Source: CAWAYR01 sp050250875 (GTDB lineage Bacteria; Acidobacteriota; Vicinamibacteria; Vicinamibacterales; UBA2999). From it: a stretch of DNA of 64,000 nt. The notes below the pieces were generated by a model, which had not been told where the DNA came from, made no database searches, and saw nothing but the letters and a program-made list of their open reading frames with translations. The DNA lies in contig JBFWNV010000001.1 in NCBI GenBank assembly GCA_050250875.1, positions 744,001-808,000 on the forward strand. Direction: 5' to 3'. Of the stretch, positions 33,015 to 41,662 are shown one piece after another. The translations under genes and the position numbers were made by a program. The stretch's first letter is position 1. Every line of letters begins with the position of its first letter.

Positions 33015-33020
33015 ACGATA
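33015..33020 (-). promoter_or_regulatory. -10 box (TATCGT) of the aldo/keto reductase gene
   Basis: On the minus strand TATCGT, 6 nt (GCAGCG), then ATG at 33008: a leaderless arrangement that excludes the upstream start at 33026. Confidence 0.45.
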
Positions 33021-33048
33021 CCTCACCCGTGTGACACGACCGACGCGA

Positions 33049-36000
33049 TCACACGCGCAGCAGGGCGCCTTCGACCGCCGCGCCGCTCACCCGCGCCACG
33101 GCGTCCATGTAGAGCGCCACCTGCCGCTGGTAGATCGCCTCGCGGCCGGTGATCTCGACGTCGGTCTTGAAGTCCACCACCAGCCAGCGATCGCCGTCGT
33201 CGAAGAGCAGGTCGGCCTGGCCGTCGACGACCACGCCGTCGACGACCACGCCGAGCGCCACCTCGCGGCGGCACGCCCGGCCGGCCGCCCGGGCGATGCG
33301 CGCCCGGTCGAGCAGCGCGTGCTGCAGCGCCCGATCGACCATCGCCGCCGCGGCGGCGCGCTCCTCGTCGCTCGCCCGCAGCAGCCGCGCCTGCACGGCG
33401 GCGTGCCTCATCACCTGCCCGGGCGTGGCGTCGAGCGGCACGTGCGCGAGCAGGGCGTGCACCAGGATGCCGAACCGCGCGCCGGTCGGCCGGTAGGGAT
33501 CGAACACCCCGGCGTCGACGACGCGCACGGTGCGGGCGCGGGCGTCGACGCCGGCGGGCAGCGGCACCGTACCCTCGGCGGAAGCGTGCGCCCACTCGGT
33601 GGCGGTCATGGCCCTGATGCCGGGCTGCTGCCCCTGGGCGATGGTGGCGTCGAGACCGGCCCGCCAGTCGCGATACGCGGCCAGGTCGGCGGCGACGACC
33701 TCGACCGGCGCGTCCTTGCCGATCAGGTGCTCGTGGCGCAGCCCGCGGCGTTCGGCGCCGCGGCCGTCGACGTGCAACGGATCCCACCACACCAGCGTGT
33801 AGGGCTCGCCGGTGCACGGGTCGGTGTGCGCGTAGGCGCCGGGGCGCATGGTGTGCAGCGTCGGCGTGTTGTGCATCGGCCGGTCGAGCAGCGTGTCTCG
33901 GCCGGCGAACGCCGGCACGCCGGCCGCGGCGGCCGGCTCGCCGCCGTAGATCGCCGCCGACAGCGGCTGCACCCAGCCCTTGTCGTAGGGGCCGTCGCCG
34001 ATCGCCGGCACCACCAGCAGGTCGCGGGCCCGCGTCGCCGCCACGTAGGCGAGCCGCACGCCCTCGGCGGCGTCGCGTGACACCTCGAGCCCGTTGTGGT
34101 CGTGGAGGTCGAGCGGGGTCAGCCCGGCCAGACGGATCGCCGCCAGGCCGCGCACGGCGTCGACATGACGCTGGGCGTCATCGCGGTGCAGCTTGCAGCC
34201 GATGTCCACCAGGATCACGACCGGAAACTCGAGGCCCTTGGCCTTGTGCACGGTCATCACGCGCACGCCGTCGGTGCCCTCTTCGAGAATCGGCGCCTCC
34301 GGCGTCGGGGCGCGGTCGGCGGCGTCGCGCAGTTCGTCGACGAAACCGCGGAACGACAGGCCGCCGTCGGCCTCGTAGCGCCGGGCCAGCTCGGCGATCT
34401 GCAGCACGTTGGCCAGCACCTGCTCGCCGCCGCGCCACAGCACGAAGCCGGCGTGCGCGCGCGTCACCTCGATGAGCCGGCTGACCGTCTCGGCCACCGG
34501 CCGGTGGTTGCGCACGCGGGTCAGTTCGCACAGCGTGCGCAGCGCCTCGGCCACCGCGGCGAGTTCGGCCGGCACGTCGTCGGGCACGTGGAACGGCCGG
34601 AACCCGCGGTAGCGGGCGTGCCAGGCCAGCAGTTCCTCCTCTGCCACCGCGAAGCACGGCCCGCGCAGCGTCGCAAAGACGCTCAGCCCGTCGTCGGGCC
34701 ACTCGATCGCGGTGAGCGCGGTGCGGATCGCGTCGACTTCCTCGCGTTCGTGGAACGCCTTGCCGCCGACCAGCAGGTGCGGCAGGCCGCGCGATTCCAG
34801 GGCTTCGACGTAGGGCCGGGTGATGTCGTCCTGGAAGTTGAGGAAGCGGCGGAACAGCAGGCACACGTCGCCGGCGCGGATCGGCCGCCGGGCCGCCGCC
34901 GCTGGCGTCGCCGCCGGCTGTGGCAGCTGTTCACCCTGGTCCCTGGTCCCCGGTCCCGGGTCTCTCCCGTGTTCATCGGGCACCGTCCAGCCGCTGTCGT
35001 GGACGAGCCAGCGGACGAACTCCCCGACGGCCTCGGGCAGCGAGTCGGCCAGCGCGCTCTGGGTGACGTTGCCGTGCGGGCTGAGCGGCCGCGGCACCGG
35101 CAGCGCCACCAGCGCCGGCTGCGCGGGATGATCGTCGCGGTCGGGCTGCAGCTCGACGTAGTCGGCCTGCAGCGATGCCGCGTCGCCGGTCATGTGCGTG
35201 CTGAACGCCGCGTTGACGGCCCGCTGGATCGCCGGCACGCTGCGGAACGACGTGCGCAGACGCACCCGCGTGGCGCCGGCGGCGACCAGCGACTCGCAGA
35301 TCCCCCGGTAGACGCCGACGTCGGCGCGGCGGAAGCGGTAGATCGACTGCTTCGGGTCGCCGACGATGAACAGCGCGCCCGGGCGTACCGGCAGGTCGAA
35401 GGGCGACGTCGCGGCGACCGCCCGCGACTCGTCGGCGGCCAGACGCAACAGCAGCTCGGCCTGCAGCGGATCGGTGTCCTGGAACTCGTCGACCAGCAGG
35501 TAGCGGAAGCGGCGCTGGAAGTCGTGGCGGACGTGCGGGTGATCGCGCACCAGGTCGCGGGCGCGAATCAGCAGGTCGAGGAAGTCGACGGCGCCGGCCC
35601 GCTGCTTGCGCGCTTCGTAGCCGGCGATCGCCTGCTGCAGCGCCTCGTGCACCTGCGCCGCCAGATCGGCGTCGGCGCGGTCGCGAAACGCCACCAGCGC
35701 GTCGACGATCAGGTCGCGGGCCGCCACCACCTGTACCCGCGGCACCTCTTTGCTGTACTGCCCGGCGGTGCTGCGGCCGCGGCGCAGGTCGTGCTGCTTC
35801 GCGGCCAGCGCGCACAGGGCCGCCTCCCAGCCATCGTAGTCGGCGAAGCCGCGGGCGCGCGGAGGATCGATCTCGGCCCAGGCGCGGCGCAGCGGCTCGG
35901 TGTCGCGATGCAGGGTGTCGCGGGCGTTGGCCGGCAGCTGGCTGATCTGGCTGAAGGTGCCGATGGCGTCGAGCAGGTGATCGATCTGCGCGGTGCGGTC

Positions 36001-36624
36001 GAAGCCCGACGGCCGCTGCCACGGCGCCGGGTGATCGCGCCACTCCACCAGGTCGAGCCCGGCGCGCCGCAGCCGCGCGATCGGCGCGTCTTCGTCGACG
36101 TCCTGGCCGAAGTTCCGGGTCGTGATGCGGCGCAGCGACCGGCGCACGCCCTCGCTCGGATCGTCGAGCTCGCGCTGGATCCACTCGGTGAACGCCTCGT
36201 CGAAGATCCGGCCGGCCTGGCCCTCGGTGAGCACGGCGAACGACGGATCGAGGCGCGCCTCCACCGGGCGTTCGCGCAGCAGGTCGGCGCAGAAGCCGTG
36301 GATGGTGCTGACGTGGGCCTCCTCGAAGCGCTGCACCGCGCGCTCGAGCCGGCCGGCGTCCGCGGCCGACAGCCCCGGCACGAGCCGGGCCCGCTCCAGT
36401 TCCTCGCGCAGACGCAGCTTCAGCTCGCCGACCGCCTTTTCCGAGAACGTCACCGCGACGACCTCGTCGATCGACGCCCGGCCGGTGTGGACCAGGCGGA
36501 CGATGCGACGGACCAGCTCGGTGGTCTTGCCGGTGCCGGCCGCCGCCTCGACGACGAGCGTCGCGTCGAGGTCGTCGGCGATGCGCTGGCGGTCGGCGGC
36601 ATCCGCGGGACGGCGCGTCGGCAT
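33049..36624 (-). CDS. addA: AddA-type UvrD helicase-nuclease
   Basis: The 1191-residue protein is a superfamily 1A helicase: Walker A AAGTGKTTEL (residues about 28-37), the DEFQDTD box, VGDPKQSIYRFRRAD, VMTVHKAKGLEFP and YVAATRARDLLV. A C-terminal RecB-type nuclease follows, with GQADLL, VVDFKTD and YQRQVALY. With the nuclease gene upstream it forms an AddAB-like complex that resects double-strand breaks for recombination. The ATG at 36624 overlaps the addB stop by one base (TGATG). Residues about 550-567 (PGPGTRDQGE) are encoded by 7-nt repeats like those in intergenic elements, an in-frame insertion between helicase regions. Confidence 0.9.
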   Translation of the reverse strand: MPTRRPADAADRQRIADDLDATLVVEAAAGTGKTTELVRRIVRLVHTGRASIDEVVAVTFSEKAVGELKLRLREELERARLVPGLSAADAGRLERAVQRFEEAHVSTIHGFCADLLRERPVEARLDPSFAVLTEGQAGRIFDEAFTEWIQRELDDPSEGVRRSLRRITTRNFGQDVDEDAPIARLRRAGLDLVEWRDHPAPWQRPSGFDRTAQIDHLLDAIGTFSQISQLPANARDTLHRDTEPLRRAWAEIDPPRARGFADYDGWEAALCALAAKQHDLRRGRSTAGQYSKEVPRVQVVAARDLIVDALVAFRDRADADLAAQVHEALQQAIAGYEARKQRAGAVDFLDLLIRARDLVRDHPHVRHDFQRRFRYLLVDEFQDTDPLQAELLLRLAADESRAVAATSPFDLPVRPGALFIVGDPKQSIYRFRRADVGVYRGICESLVAAGATRVRLRTSFRSVPAIQRAVNAAFSTHMTGDAASLQADYVELQPDRDDHPAQPALVALPVPRPLSPHGNVTQSALADSLPEAVGEFVRWLVHDSGWTVPDEHGRDPGPGTRDQGEQLPQPAATPAAAARRPIRAGDVCLLFRRFLNFQDDITRPYVEALESRGLPHLLVGGKAFHEREEVDAIRTALTAIEWPDDGLSVFATLRGPCFAVAEEELLAWHARYRGFRPFHVPDDVPAELAAVAEALRTLCELTRVRNHRPVAETVSRLIEVTRAHAGFVLWRGGEQVLANVLQIAELARRYEADGGLSFRGFVDELRDAADRAPTPEAPILEEGTDGVRVMTVHKAKGLEFPVVILVDIGCKLHRDDAQRHVDAVRGLAAIRLAGLTPLDLHDHNGLEVSRDAAEGVRLAYVAATRARDLLVVPAIGDGPYDKGWVQPLSAAIYGGEPAAAAGVPAFAGRDTLLDRPMHNTPTLHTMRPGAYAHTDPCTGEPYTLVWWDPLHVDGRGAERRGLRHEHLIGKDAPVEVVAADLAAYRDWRAGLDATIAQGQQPGIRAMTATEWAHASAEGTVPLPAGVDARARTVRVVDAGVFDPYRPTGARFGILVHALLAHVPLDATPGQVMRHAAVQARLLRASDEERAAAAAMVDRALQHALLDRARIARAAGRACRREVALGVVVDGVVVDGQADLLFDDGDRWLVVDFKTDVEITGREAIYQRQVALYMDAVARVSGAAVEGALLRV
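34925..34970. repeat. Heptad repeat arm inside addA
   Basis: The tract is a run of ACCAGGG/ACCGGGG-type 7-mers (read on the minus strand), the same unit as in element C and at 57325-57358. It keeps the reading frame and encodes a Gly/Pro/Arg/Asp-rich loop. Confidence 0.65.
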
Positions 36625-39600
36625 CACGACATCCTCCGCAGCGCCTCGAGGTCGCGGGGCATCGGCTTCCTGGCGGTGCGGCGGGCCTCGTCGCCGCCGC
36701 ACACCGCCCGGAAGTCGCAGTACGTGCAGGCGCCGTGCTGGCCGAGCTGGCCCGGCCGGGCCGCCAGCATCCCGTGCTCGATCGCCCGATCGACGATCTC
36801 GAGCACTTCGAGGCCGCGGCGGCGCGTCGGGTCGTCGATGACGATCGCATGAGTGGTGAAGTTGCCGGCCGTCGTGCAGTACGACAGGCGGCCTTCCTCC
36901 ACGACGTCACTGGTGAGGGCTTCGAGGGCGACCGAATAGAGCACCGGCTGCAGCAGCCGGCCGCCGTCGACGATGGTGGCGATCGACGTCCGGTTCCGCC
37001 CGGTCTTGTGGTCGGTCACCCGCAGCGCGTGGCCGTGCAGACGGCGCTCCACCAGGTCGATCGACCCGCGCAGCTGGAAGCCCTGCGGCCCGACCCGCAC
37101 CGGCTCGCGCGTCGAGGCCGGATCGCGGCCGCTGTCGGCGGGCAGGCCGAACGCCAGCTCGAAGCGTTCGGGCACCCACTGCGCCCCGTCGGCCACCACC
37201 TGCCGCTCGACCCAGATCCGCAGGTCACGGCGCAGGCTCTCGATCTCGTCGCGCCAGACACGGTCGATGGCCGGCGCCAGCTTGTCGTAGGCGGCCGGCA
37301 CGATGGTGGTGAACGCCCAGTCGAGGACGCCGAGCGCGGCCTTGACGCGGGCCGGCGTCACCGGCAGCAGGTCGTTCTCCTTGAGGCGGCGGAAGAACGC
37401 CGTCTGGATCTCGTGGAAGAGGCTGCCGCGGGTGAGCGGGTCGAGCCGCTGCAGCGGCGCCGGGGCCTCGAGCGGCGCCAGTCCGTAGATCGCGGCGAGC
37501 TGGAACTGGTACGGACAGGTCGCGAAGCGCTGCAGGGCGGTGAGCGAGTAGGGCCGCGCGGTCAGGCGCTCGGCCGCCAGCGCCGGCGCCGTCAACGGCT
37601 GCACGCGCGTCAGCCCGTCGGCGGGCGACCAGCGCGCCTGCCACCGCGACCACCGCTCCACCATGGATCGCCGCAGCGCCGGATTCAATTCGAGCAGGTA
37701 GCGGGCACGGCCGTTGGCGACCGCCTGGTCGGCCGCCGGCAGGCGCAGCAGCGGCAGCAGCGTGGCGAGATCGTGTTCCAGATCGTCGATCGCCGCGCCG
37801 GGATCCGGCGGCGCCGGCCAGGCCAGCGACGCATGGCCGTTCTCGAAGGCCAGATCGCTCAGCGCCTGGTAGCGCGGAATCGCGCCGGTGATGGCGCGCA
37901 TCACGTCGAGCACGTAGAACGACGGCACGCGCGGCCGCGACTCGGCCAACTCCACCCGCGGGTAGGAGAGATAGAGCCGATCGGTGGCCGCACCGACCGC
38001 GAGGCGCAGCTGGAGCCGCTCGTCGTCGGCGCGGCTCTCGACCACCGGCAGCGGGGCGGACAGTTCGGCACGCCGCGCGTCGAGCAGCAGGGCGTCTTCG
38101 CGCAGCCGCTGCGGGAAGACGCGCTCGGCGAGGCCGGGCACGAACACCACTCGGAAGCGCCGGCCTCTGGCGGCCTGCGGCGTGCCGACCAGGACCCGGC
38201 CGCCGCGGCGGCGTGGCGGCTCGTGGGTGACGCTGAGCAGGCGCGCGCCGAGCACGTCGCGCACCTCGCCGAGTGGCACCGGCCCGACCGTGGCGAGCGG
38301 CGCCATCTCGGCGAGCACGCGCTGCACCCGGGCCGGCTGACGGAGGACCCGCGGCACCAGCGCCTCGAACGCCGCCAGCCATTCACCCCAGAGGCGGGCC
38401 TCGCGCCACGTCGACAGCGTCTCGACGATCGGCAGGGCGAACGACTCGAGGTGGCCCAGTTCCTCGCGATCGCGGGCCAGCGCGCGCAGGCGGGGCGAGT
38501 CGTGATCCTCGTCGGCGAGCGCGCGCATCCGCCGCTCGTACTCGGCGGCGAGACCGGGCAGGCGGCGCTGCCACCGGTCGAGGCCCTCGATGACGTAGGC
38601 CTCGACGAGCAGCTCTTCCCAGCGCCACGGCGCGCGCAGCGTGCCGGCGACGACGCGGTCGGCGGCGTCGCGCTCGGTGGGCACGGGCGCCTCGTCGATC
38701 GGTGCCGCGTCCTCGGGGCGGGCGTCGGCGGGCAGTGTCGCCAGAACAGCGTCATCGACAGGTATGGGGACTGGCCCGGGAACGGATTGCCAGGGGCCCG
38801 TCCCCATGCCTGTGGGCACCTGGCCGAGCGACAGGTACTCCGCGAAGCGGCGCGCCGACAGGCTTTCGGCGGCACACGCCAGCAGGGCCAGGAAGGCGCG
38901 GCCGGCCGGGTCGGGGCGGCGCGTCCCGCGCTCGAACCACGCCGGCACGCCGGCGCGGGCGAAGGCGTGCTCGAGCAGTCCCAGATACGTCTGCGGCGCG
39001 CGCAGCAGCACCGCCATGTCGTCGAAGGGCACGCCCCGCGCGGCTTCGCGCACGACCCGGCGGACGATCTCGACGGCCTCCCGGCCCTCGCCCGGCGCCG
39101 AGAAGAGATGCACGGAGTCATCGGCGGCGCCCTCGGGCGGCGTCTCGGCAGCGAACAGCCAGCGGCGAAGTCGCTGCAGCGCCGTGCCAGGAGTGGCCTC
39201 GTCGGCCGCTGGCGCCGCGTCGTCGCCGCCGGCCGCGTGAAGGGCGGCTCGCGTCGGGACGTCGCCGGCCGGTACCGTCGCCAGCAGCGCCGTGGCCACG
39301 TCGGCCAGCGCGACGAGCACGGCGCGTTCGGCCGCCGACGTGACGGCCACGTCGAGCAGCACCACCGCGCGCGCCGGCAGCGCATCGGGTTCGGCGAGGA
39401 GCCGCGCGGCGGCAGCCGCCAGCAGGTCGGCGCGACTGACCGCGCCGGCCGCCGCCCCCTCGGCGTCGGCACGGGTCAGCAGCGCCGCCAGATCCGGGCC
39501 GACGTGGCTGACGTCGCGGACCGCGGCAGCGTCCACGCCGGCCAGCTGCAGCTCACCGATCGTGCGCGCGGCAGCCCGGGCGAAGCCGGGCAGGTCGGCG

Positions 39601-39935
39601 ACGGGTCCGAAATAACTCAGCTCGCCGGCCGCCCGGGCGTCGAACGCCGCGCGGGTGGCGATTGCCTCGGCGCCGAGCGCGCCACCCGGCGTCACCAGCC
39701 GCTCGGCGAGCGCGGGGAGCGCCAGACGCATCGCCAGCTCGGCGAACGACATGCGGGCGACGCCGACGAGCGCGCCGCGGTCGCGACAAATCGCCAGGAC
39801 CAGCTCGTCGGCCGACGCGCGGGTGGCGCCGACGACGAGCACCCCGGCCGCCGCGTGTGTTTCCACGAACGCACGGGCGGCCCGCAGGCGCACCTCCGCC
39901 GACGATGCGACGACGACGGGAAAGGGCTGAGACAC
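36624..39935 (-). CDS. addB: AddB-type PD-(D/E)XK nuclease
   Basis: The protein of about 1103 residues pairs with AddA. Its C-terminal nuclease has GSIDLVERR and VTDHKTGRN. The cysteines of a probable iron-sulfur staple are in FATCPYQFQL (about residue 807) and ACTYCDFRAVC near the end, as in AddB and Cas4-like nucleases. The N-terminal part is a degenerate helicase domain without a clear Walker A. Start: GTG at 39935 is preferred over GTG at 39959 because the candidate -10 box TATTCT (39951-39956) lies between them. A 56-nt palindromic repeat is embedded in frame at 38758-38813. The partner role in DNA-end resection is inferred from family. Confidence 0.85.
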   Translation of the reverse strand: MSQPFPVVVASSAEVRLRAARAFVETHAAAGVLVVGATRASADELVLAICRDRGALVGVARMSFAELAMRLALPALAERLVTPGGALGAEAIATRAAFDARAAGELSYFGPVADLPGFARAAARTIGELQLAGVDAAAVRDVSHVGPDLAALLTRADAEGAAAGAVSRADLLAAAAARLLAEPDALPARAVVLLDVAVTSAAERAVLVALADVATALLATVPAGDVPTRAALHAAGGDDAAPAADEATPGTALQRLRRWLFAAETPPEGAADDSVHLFSAPGEGREAVEIVRRVVREAARGVPFDDMAVLLRAPQTYLGLLEHAFARAGVPAWFERGTRRPDPAGRAFLALLACAAESLSARRFAEYLSLGQVPTGMGTGPWQSVPGPVPIPVDDAVLATLPADARPEDAAPIDEAPVPTERDAADRVVAGTLRAPWRWEELLVEAYVIEGLDRWQRRLPGLAAEYERRMRALADEDHDSPRLRALARDREELGHLESFALPIVETLSTWREARLWGEWLAAFEALVPRVLRQPARVQRVLAEMAPLATVGPVPLGEVRDVLGARLLSVTHEPPRRRGGRVLVGTPQAARGRRFRVVFVPGLAERVFPQRLREDALLLDARRAELSAPLPVVESRADDERLQLRLAVGAATDRLYLSYPRVELAESRPRVPSFYVLDVMRAITGAIPRYQALSDLAFENGHASLAWPAPPDPGAAIDDLEHDLATLLPLLRLPAADQAVANGRARYLLELNPALRRSMVERWSRWQARWSPADGLTRVQPLTAPALAAERLTARPYSLTALQRFATCPYQFQLAAIYGLAPLEAPAPLQRLDPLTRGSLFHEIQTAFFRRLKENDLLPVTPARVKAALGVLDWAFTTIVPAAYDKLAPAIDRVWRDEIESLRRDLRIWVERQVVADGAQWVPERFELAFGLPADSGRDPASTREPVRVGPQGFQLRGSIDLVERRLHGHALRVTDHKTGRNRTSIATIVDGGRLLQPVLYSVALEALTSDVVEEGRLSYCTTAGNFTTHAIVIDDPTRRRGLEVLEIVDRAIEHGMLAARPGQLGQHGACTYCDFRAVCGGDEARRTARKPMPRDLEALRRMS
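38758..38813. repeat. REP-like inverted repeat inside addB
   Basis: The arms ACAGGTATGGGGACTGGCCC and GGGCCCGTCCCCATGCCTGT are inverted copies with two mismatches, 16 nt apart. The insert encodes a Pro/Gly-rich loop (TGMGTGPWQSVPGPVPIPV) without breaking the frame. Confidence 0.7.
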
Positions 39936-39971
39936 GAAGACCCGTCGTGGAGAATACACGACGGGTCTTCG
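39935..39971 (-). promoter_or_regulatory. Perfect 15-bp inverted repeat over the addB promoter
   Basis: CGAAGACCCGTCGTG (39935-39949) and CACGACGGGTCTTCG (39957-39971) are perfect inverted copies around the 7-nt GAGAATA, whose minus strand supplies the -10 hexamer TATTCT. The arrangement is that of a repressor operator centred on the addBA promoter. Confidence 0.55.
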
Positions 39972-39974
39972 AAC

Positions 39975-40009
39975 AGCGGCTGGCAGCTAGCGGCTAGCGG
40001 CTTGCGGCC
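39975..40009. repeat. Array of five AGCGGCT-type heptads upstream of addB
   Basis: The consecutive units are AGCGGCT, GGCAGCT, AGCGGCT, AGCGGCT and TGCGGCC. No inverted partner arm is seen nearby, so it is a solo arm of the 7-nt repeat type. Confidence 0.6.
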
Positions 40010-40033
40010 TGCAAACTGACGCCGGGCGTCGAC

Positions 40034-40792
40034 CTACGGGGCCAGGCTCGACGACAGGCGGTACTTCGCCGCGCGGCCGAAGTTGCTCGACACCTTGACG
40101 TGCACGGCCTGGCCGGCGGTCACCTGCACCGAGGTCGACTCGTTGGCCGAGTTGCCCTGCAGGTCCTGATCGGAGCGATCCTTCGCGTCGGCGAACTCGC
40201 CGTCGGTGAAGACCTCGAGGACCAGGTCGGGGGCGTCACCCGAGCCGACCTGGCGGGTGACGACGGTGAGCGTCCCGGCCTGTGTGGCCTTCATCACCCA
40301 CCAGTCCCAGTTGTCGCCGGCCGACGGATCCAGGCCATCCTCGAACGCCTTGCCAACCTGCCCGGCCTTCGCCGTGCGCGGACGCCGATCCGGATCGCCC
40401 GGCCGCTGGAACGGCGGGAAGCCCATGAACGAACCGGCGATCTGGAAGGTCCCGCCGTCGCCGTTCGAGCGGACGCGGACGCGGTAGGCGCCCGGCTCGG
40501 TGATGGTCACCGACAGCAGCTCGGTGCCCTCGTCGCCGTTCATGTCGCGGTCGGTCGAGCCGTCGGGCATGACCTGGCCGTCCTCGTCGACGAGCTGCAG
40601 CGACAGGTCGCTGGTGCCTTGCACCGCGACCGACAGCACACCGGCGGTCTTGGCCGCCACCGCGTACTCCGTCGGCTCGCTGCCCACCTTGCCCTGCGCG
40701 GGCGCGCCCATCGGCAGCGGCGCGGGCGCCTGCGCAGTCAGTGATGCCGACATCACGACGGCGACGCCGAACATCGAAAAGCCAAGACGCAT
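40034..40792 (-). CDS. Exported protein with two pre-peptidase C-terminal-like domains
   Basis: The 252-residue protein has a signal peptide (MRLGFSMFGVAVVMSASLTAQ) and two beta-sandwich units resembling bacterial pre-peptidase C-terminal domains: LSVAVQGTSDLSLQLVDEDG with PGAYRVRVRSNGDG, and GTLTVVTRQVGSGDAPDLVL with HVKVSSNFG plus YRLSSSL. No protease domain is present, so it is probably a stand-alone periplasmic binding or structural protein. AGGAGG lies 7 nt before the ATG at 40792, which decides the start over 40843. Function is unknown. Confidence 0.72.
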   Translation of the reverse strand: MRLGFSMFGVAVVMSASLTAQAPAPLPMGAPAQGKVGSEPTEYAVAAKTAGVLSVAVQGTSDLSLQLVDEDGQVMPDGSTDRDMNGDEGTELLSVTITEPGAYRVRVRSNGDGGTFQIAGSFMGFPPFQRPGDPDRRPRTAKAGQVGKAFEDGLDPSAGDNWDWWVMKATQAGTLTVVTRQVGSGDAPDLVLEVFTDGEFADAKDRSDQDLQGNSANESTSVQVTAGQAVHVKVSSNFGRAAKYRLSSSLAP

Positions 40793-40964
40793 CGGAAACC
40801 CTCCTCGGTGACGGGACGCCGGCCGACTGGCCCGTCCACGCACGACACCGAGGACTATAGCGCCAAGGCGGGACGATGGCCCTCAAGGAAGATCGCGCAC
40901 TTACGCGACGTTCCGCGCGCCAGCGACGGCGGCACCACGCAGCGGCGCCGCAGGCGGGTGCCGA

Positions 40965-41645
40965 TCAGGGCAATCGCGTCGCCTTCACGTCGACCGTCGT
41001 CGTCCGCTTCGACACCGGATCCACGGCGCGGGACACCTGGAGCGACTGGCCGTTCTTCACGATCACATTCAGGCTCTGGTGCAGGCGGGCCGGGCGCTCG
41101 ATGTCGGTCGACGGCGCGGCCTGGCCGACGGCCGGCACGTACTCCACCGTGAGCTCGAGCCGCATCGAGTCGCCGTTGAGGATCGTCGGCCGCGCGTCGA
41201 CATTGAGCACCACCGCCTCGAACTCGGTCACGCCGTTGGGCCTGGCGCTGCCCTGACTGCGCACGCGGCCCCAGTTGGCGTCCGAGGCGAGCAGCGACAC
41301 GATCTTCGTGTCGGGTCCGCCGGGGCCGCTTTCGGTGATGGTCAGTTCGACTTGAATGTTGACGAGCTGTCCCGGCTTGCCGGGCGGCGGCGGAGGCGCC
41401 GGCACGCGCACGGGGCGCGGCGGTTCGGGCAGCGGCGCCGGCGGGGCCTTGGGCACGGGCAGCACGGCGGGGGCGGCGGGCGGTGTCTGCGGCACCGGCG
41501 CGACCGCCGCGACTGGCGCCACGGGCGCCGCGGGGGCGACAGGGGCCGCGGGGGCCGCCGGCTGGATGGGGACCGGCGGTGCCGGTGGCACCTGGGGGGC
41601 CCACAGCCACAGGGTGGCGCTCGCCAGCAGCACAGGCAGGGTCAT
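40965..41645 (-). CDS. Exported Pro/Ala-rich protein of unknown function
   Basis: The 226-residue protein has a short hydrophobic N-terminus (LPVLLASATLWLWA), then about 70 residues of Pro/Ala/Val-rich linker, then a C-terminal domain of about 135 residues (VNIQVELTITESGPGG, LNVDARPTILNGDSMRLELT, LNVIVKNGQSLQV). I do not recognise a named family; the domain looks all-beta. AGGAG precedes the ATG. It lies 17 nt behind the candidate anti-sigma gene and so belongs to the sigma-factor operon. It may be an envelope protein under that sigma factor's control. Confidence 0.62.
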   Translation of the reverse strand: MTLPVLLASATLWLWAPQVPPAPPVPIQPAAPAAPVAPAAPVAPVAAVAPVPQTPPAAPAVLPVPKAPPAPLPEPPRPVRVPAPPPPPGKPGQLVNIQVELTITESGPGGPDTKIVSLLASDANWGRVRSQGSARPNGVTEFEAVVLNVDARPTILNGDSMRLELTVEYVPAVGQAAPSTDIERPARLHQSLNVIVKNGQSLQVSRAVDPVSKRTTTVDVKATRLP

Positions 41646-41662
41646 GGTCGTCTCCTCACGGG

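Noticed and set aside
34096..36852. 918-residue plus-strand frame antisense to addA
   Set aside because: The helicase motifs on the minus strand are unmistakable; this frame is a compositional shadow.
36735..40019. 1094-residue plus-strand frame antisense to addB
   Set aside because: Third-position GC bias keeps it open; it has no domain pattern, while the minus strand encodes a full nuclease.
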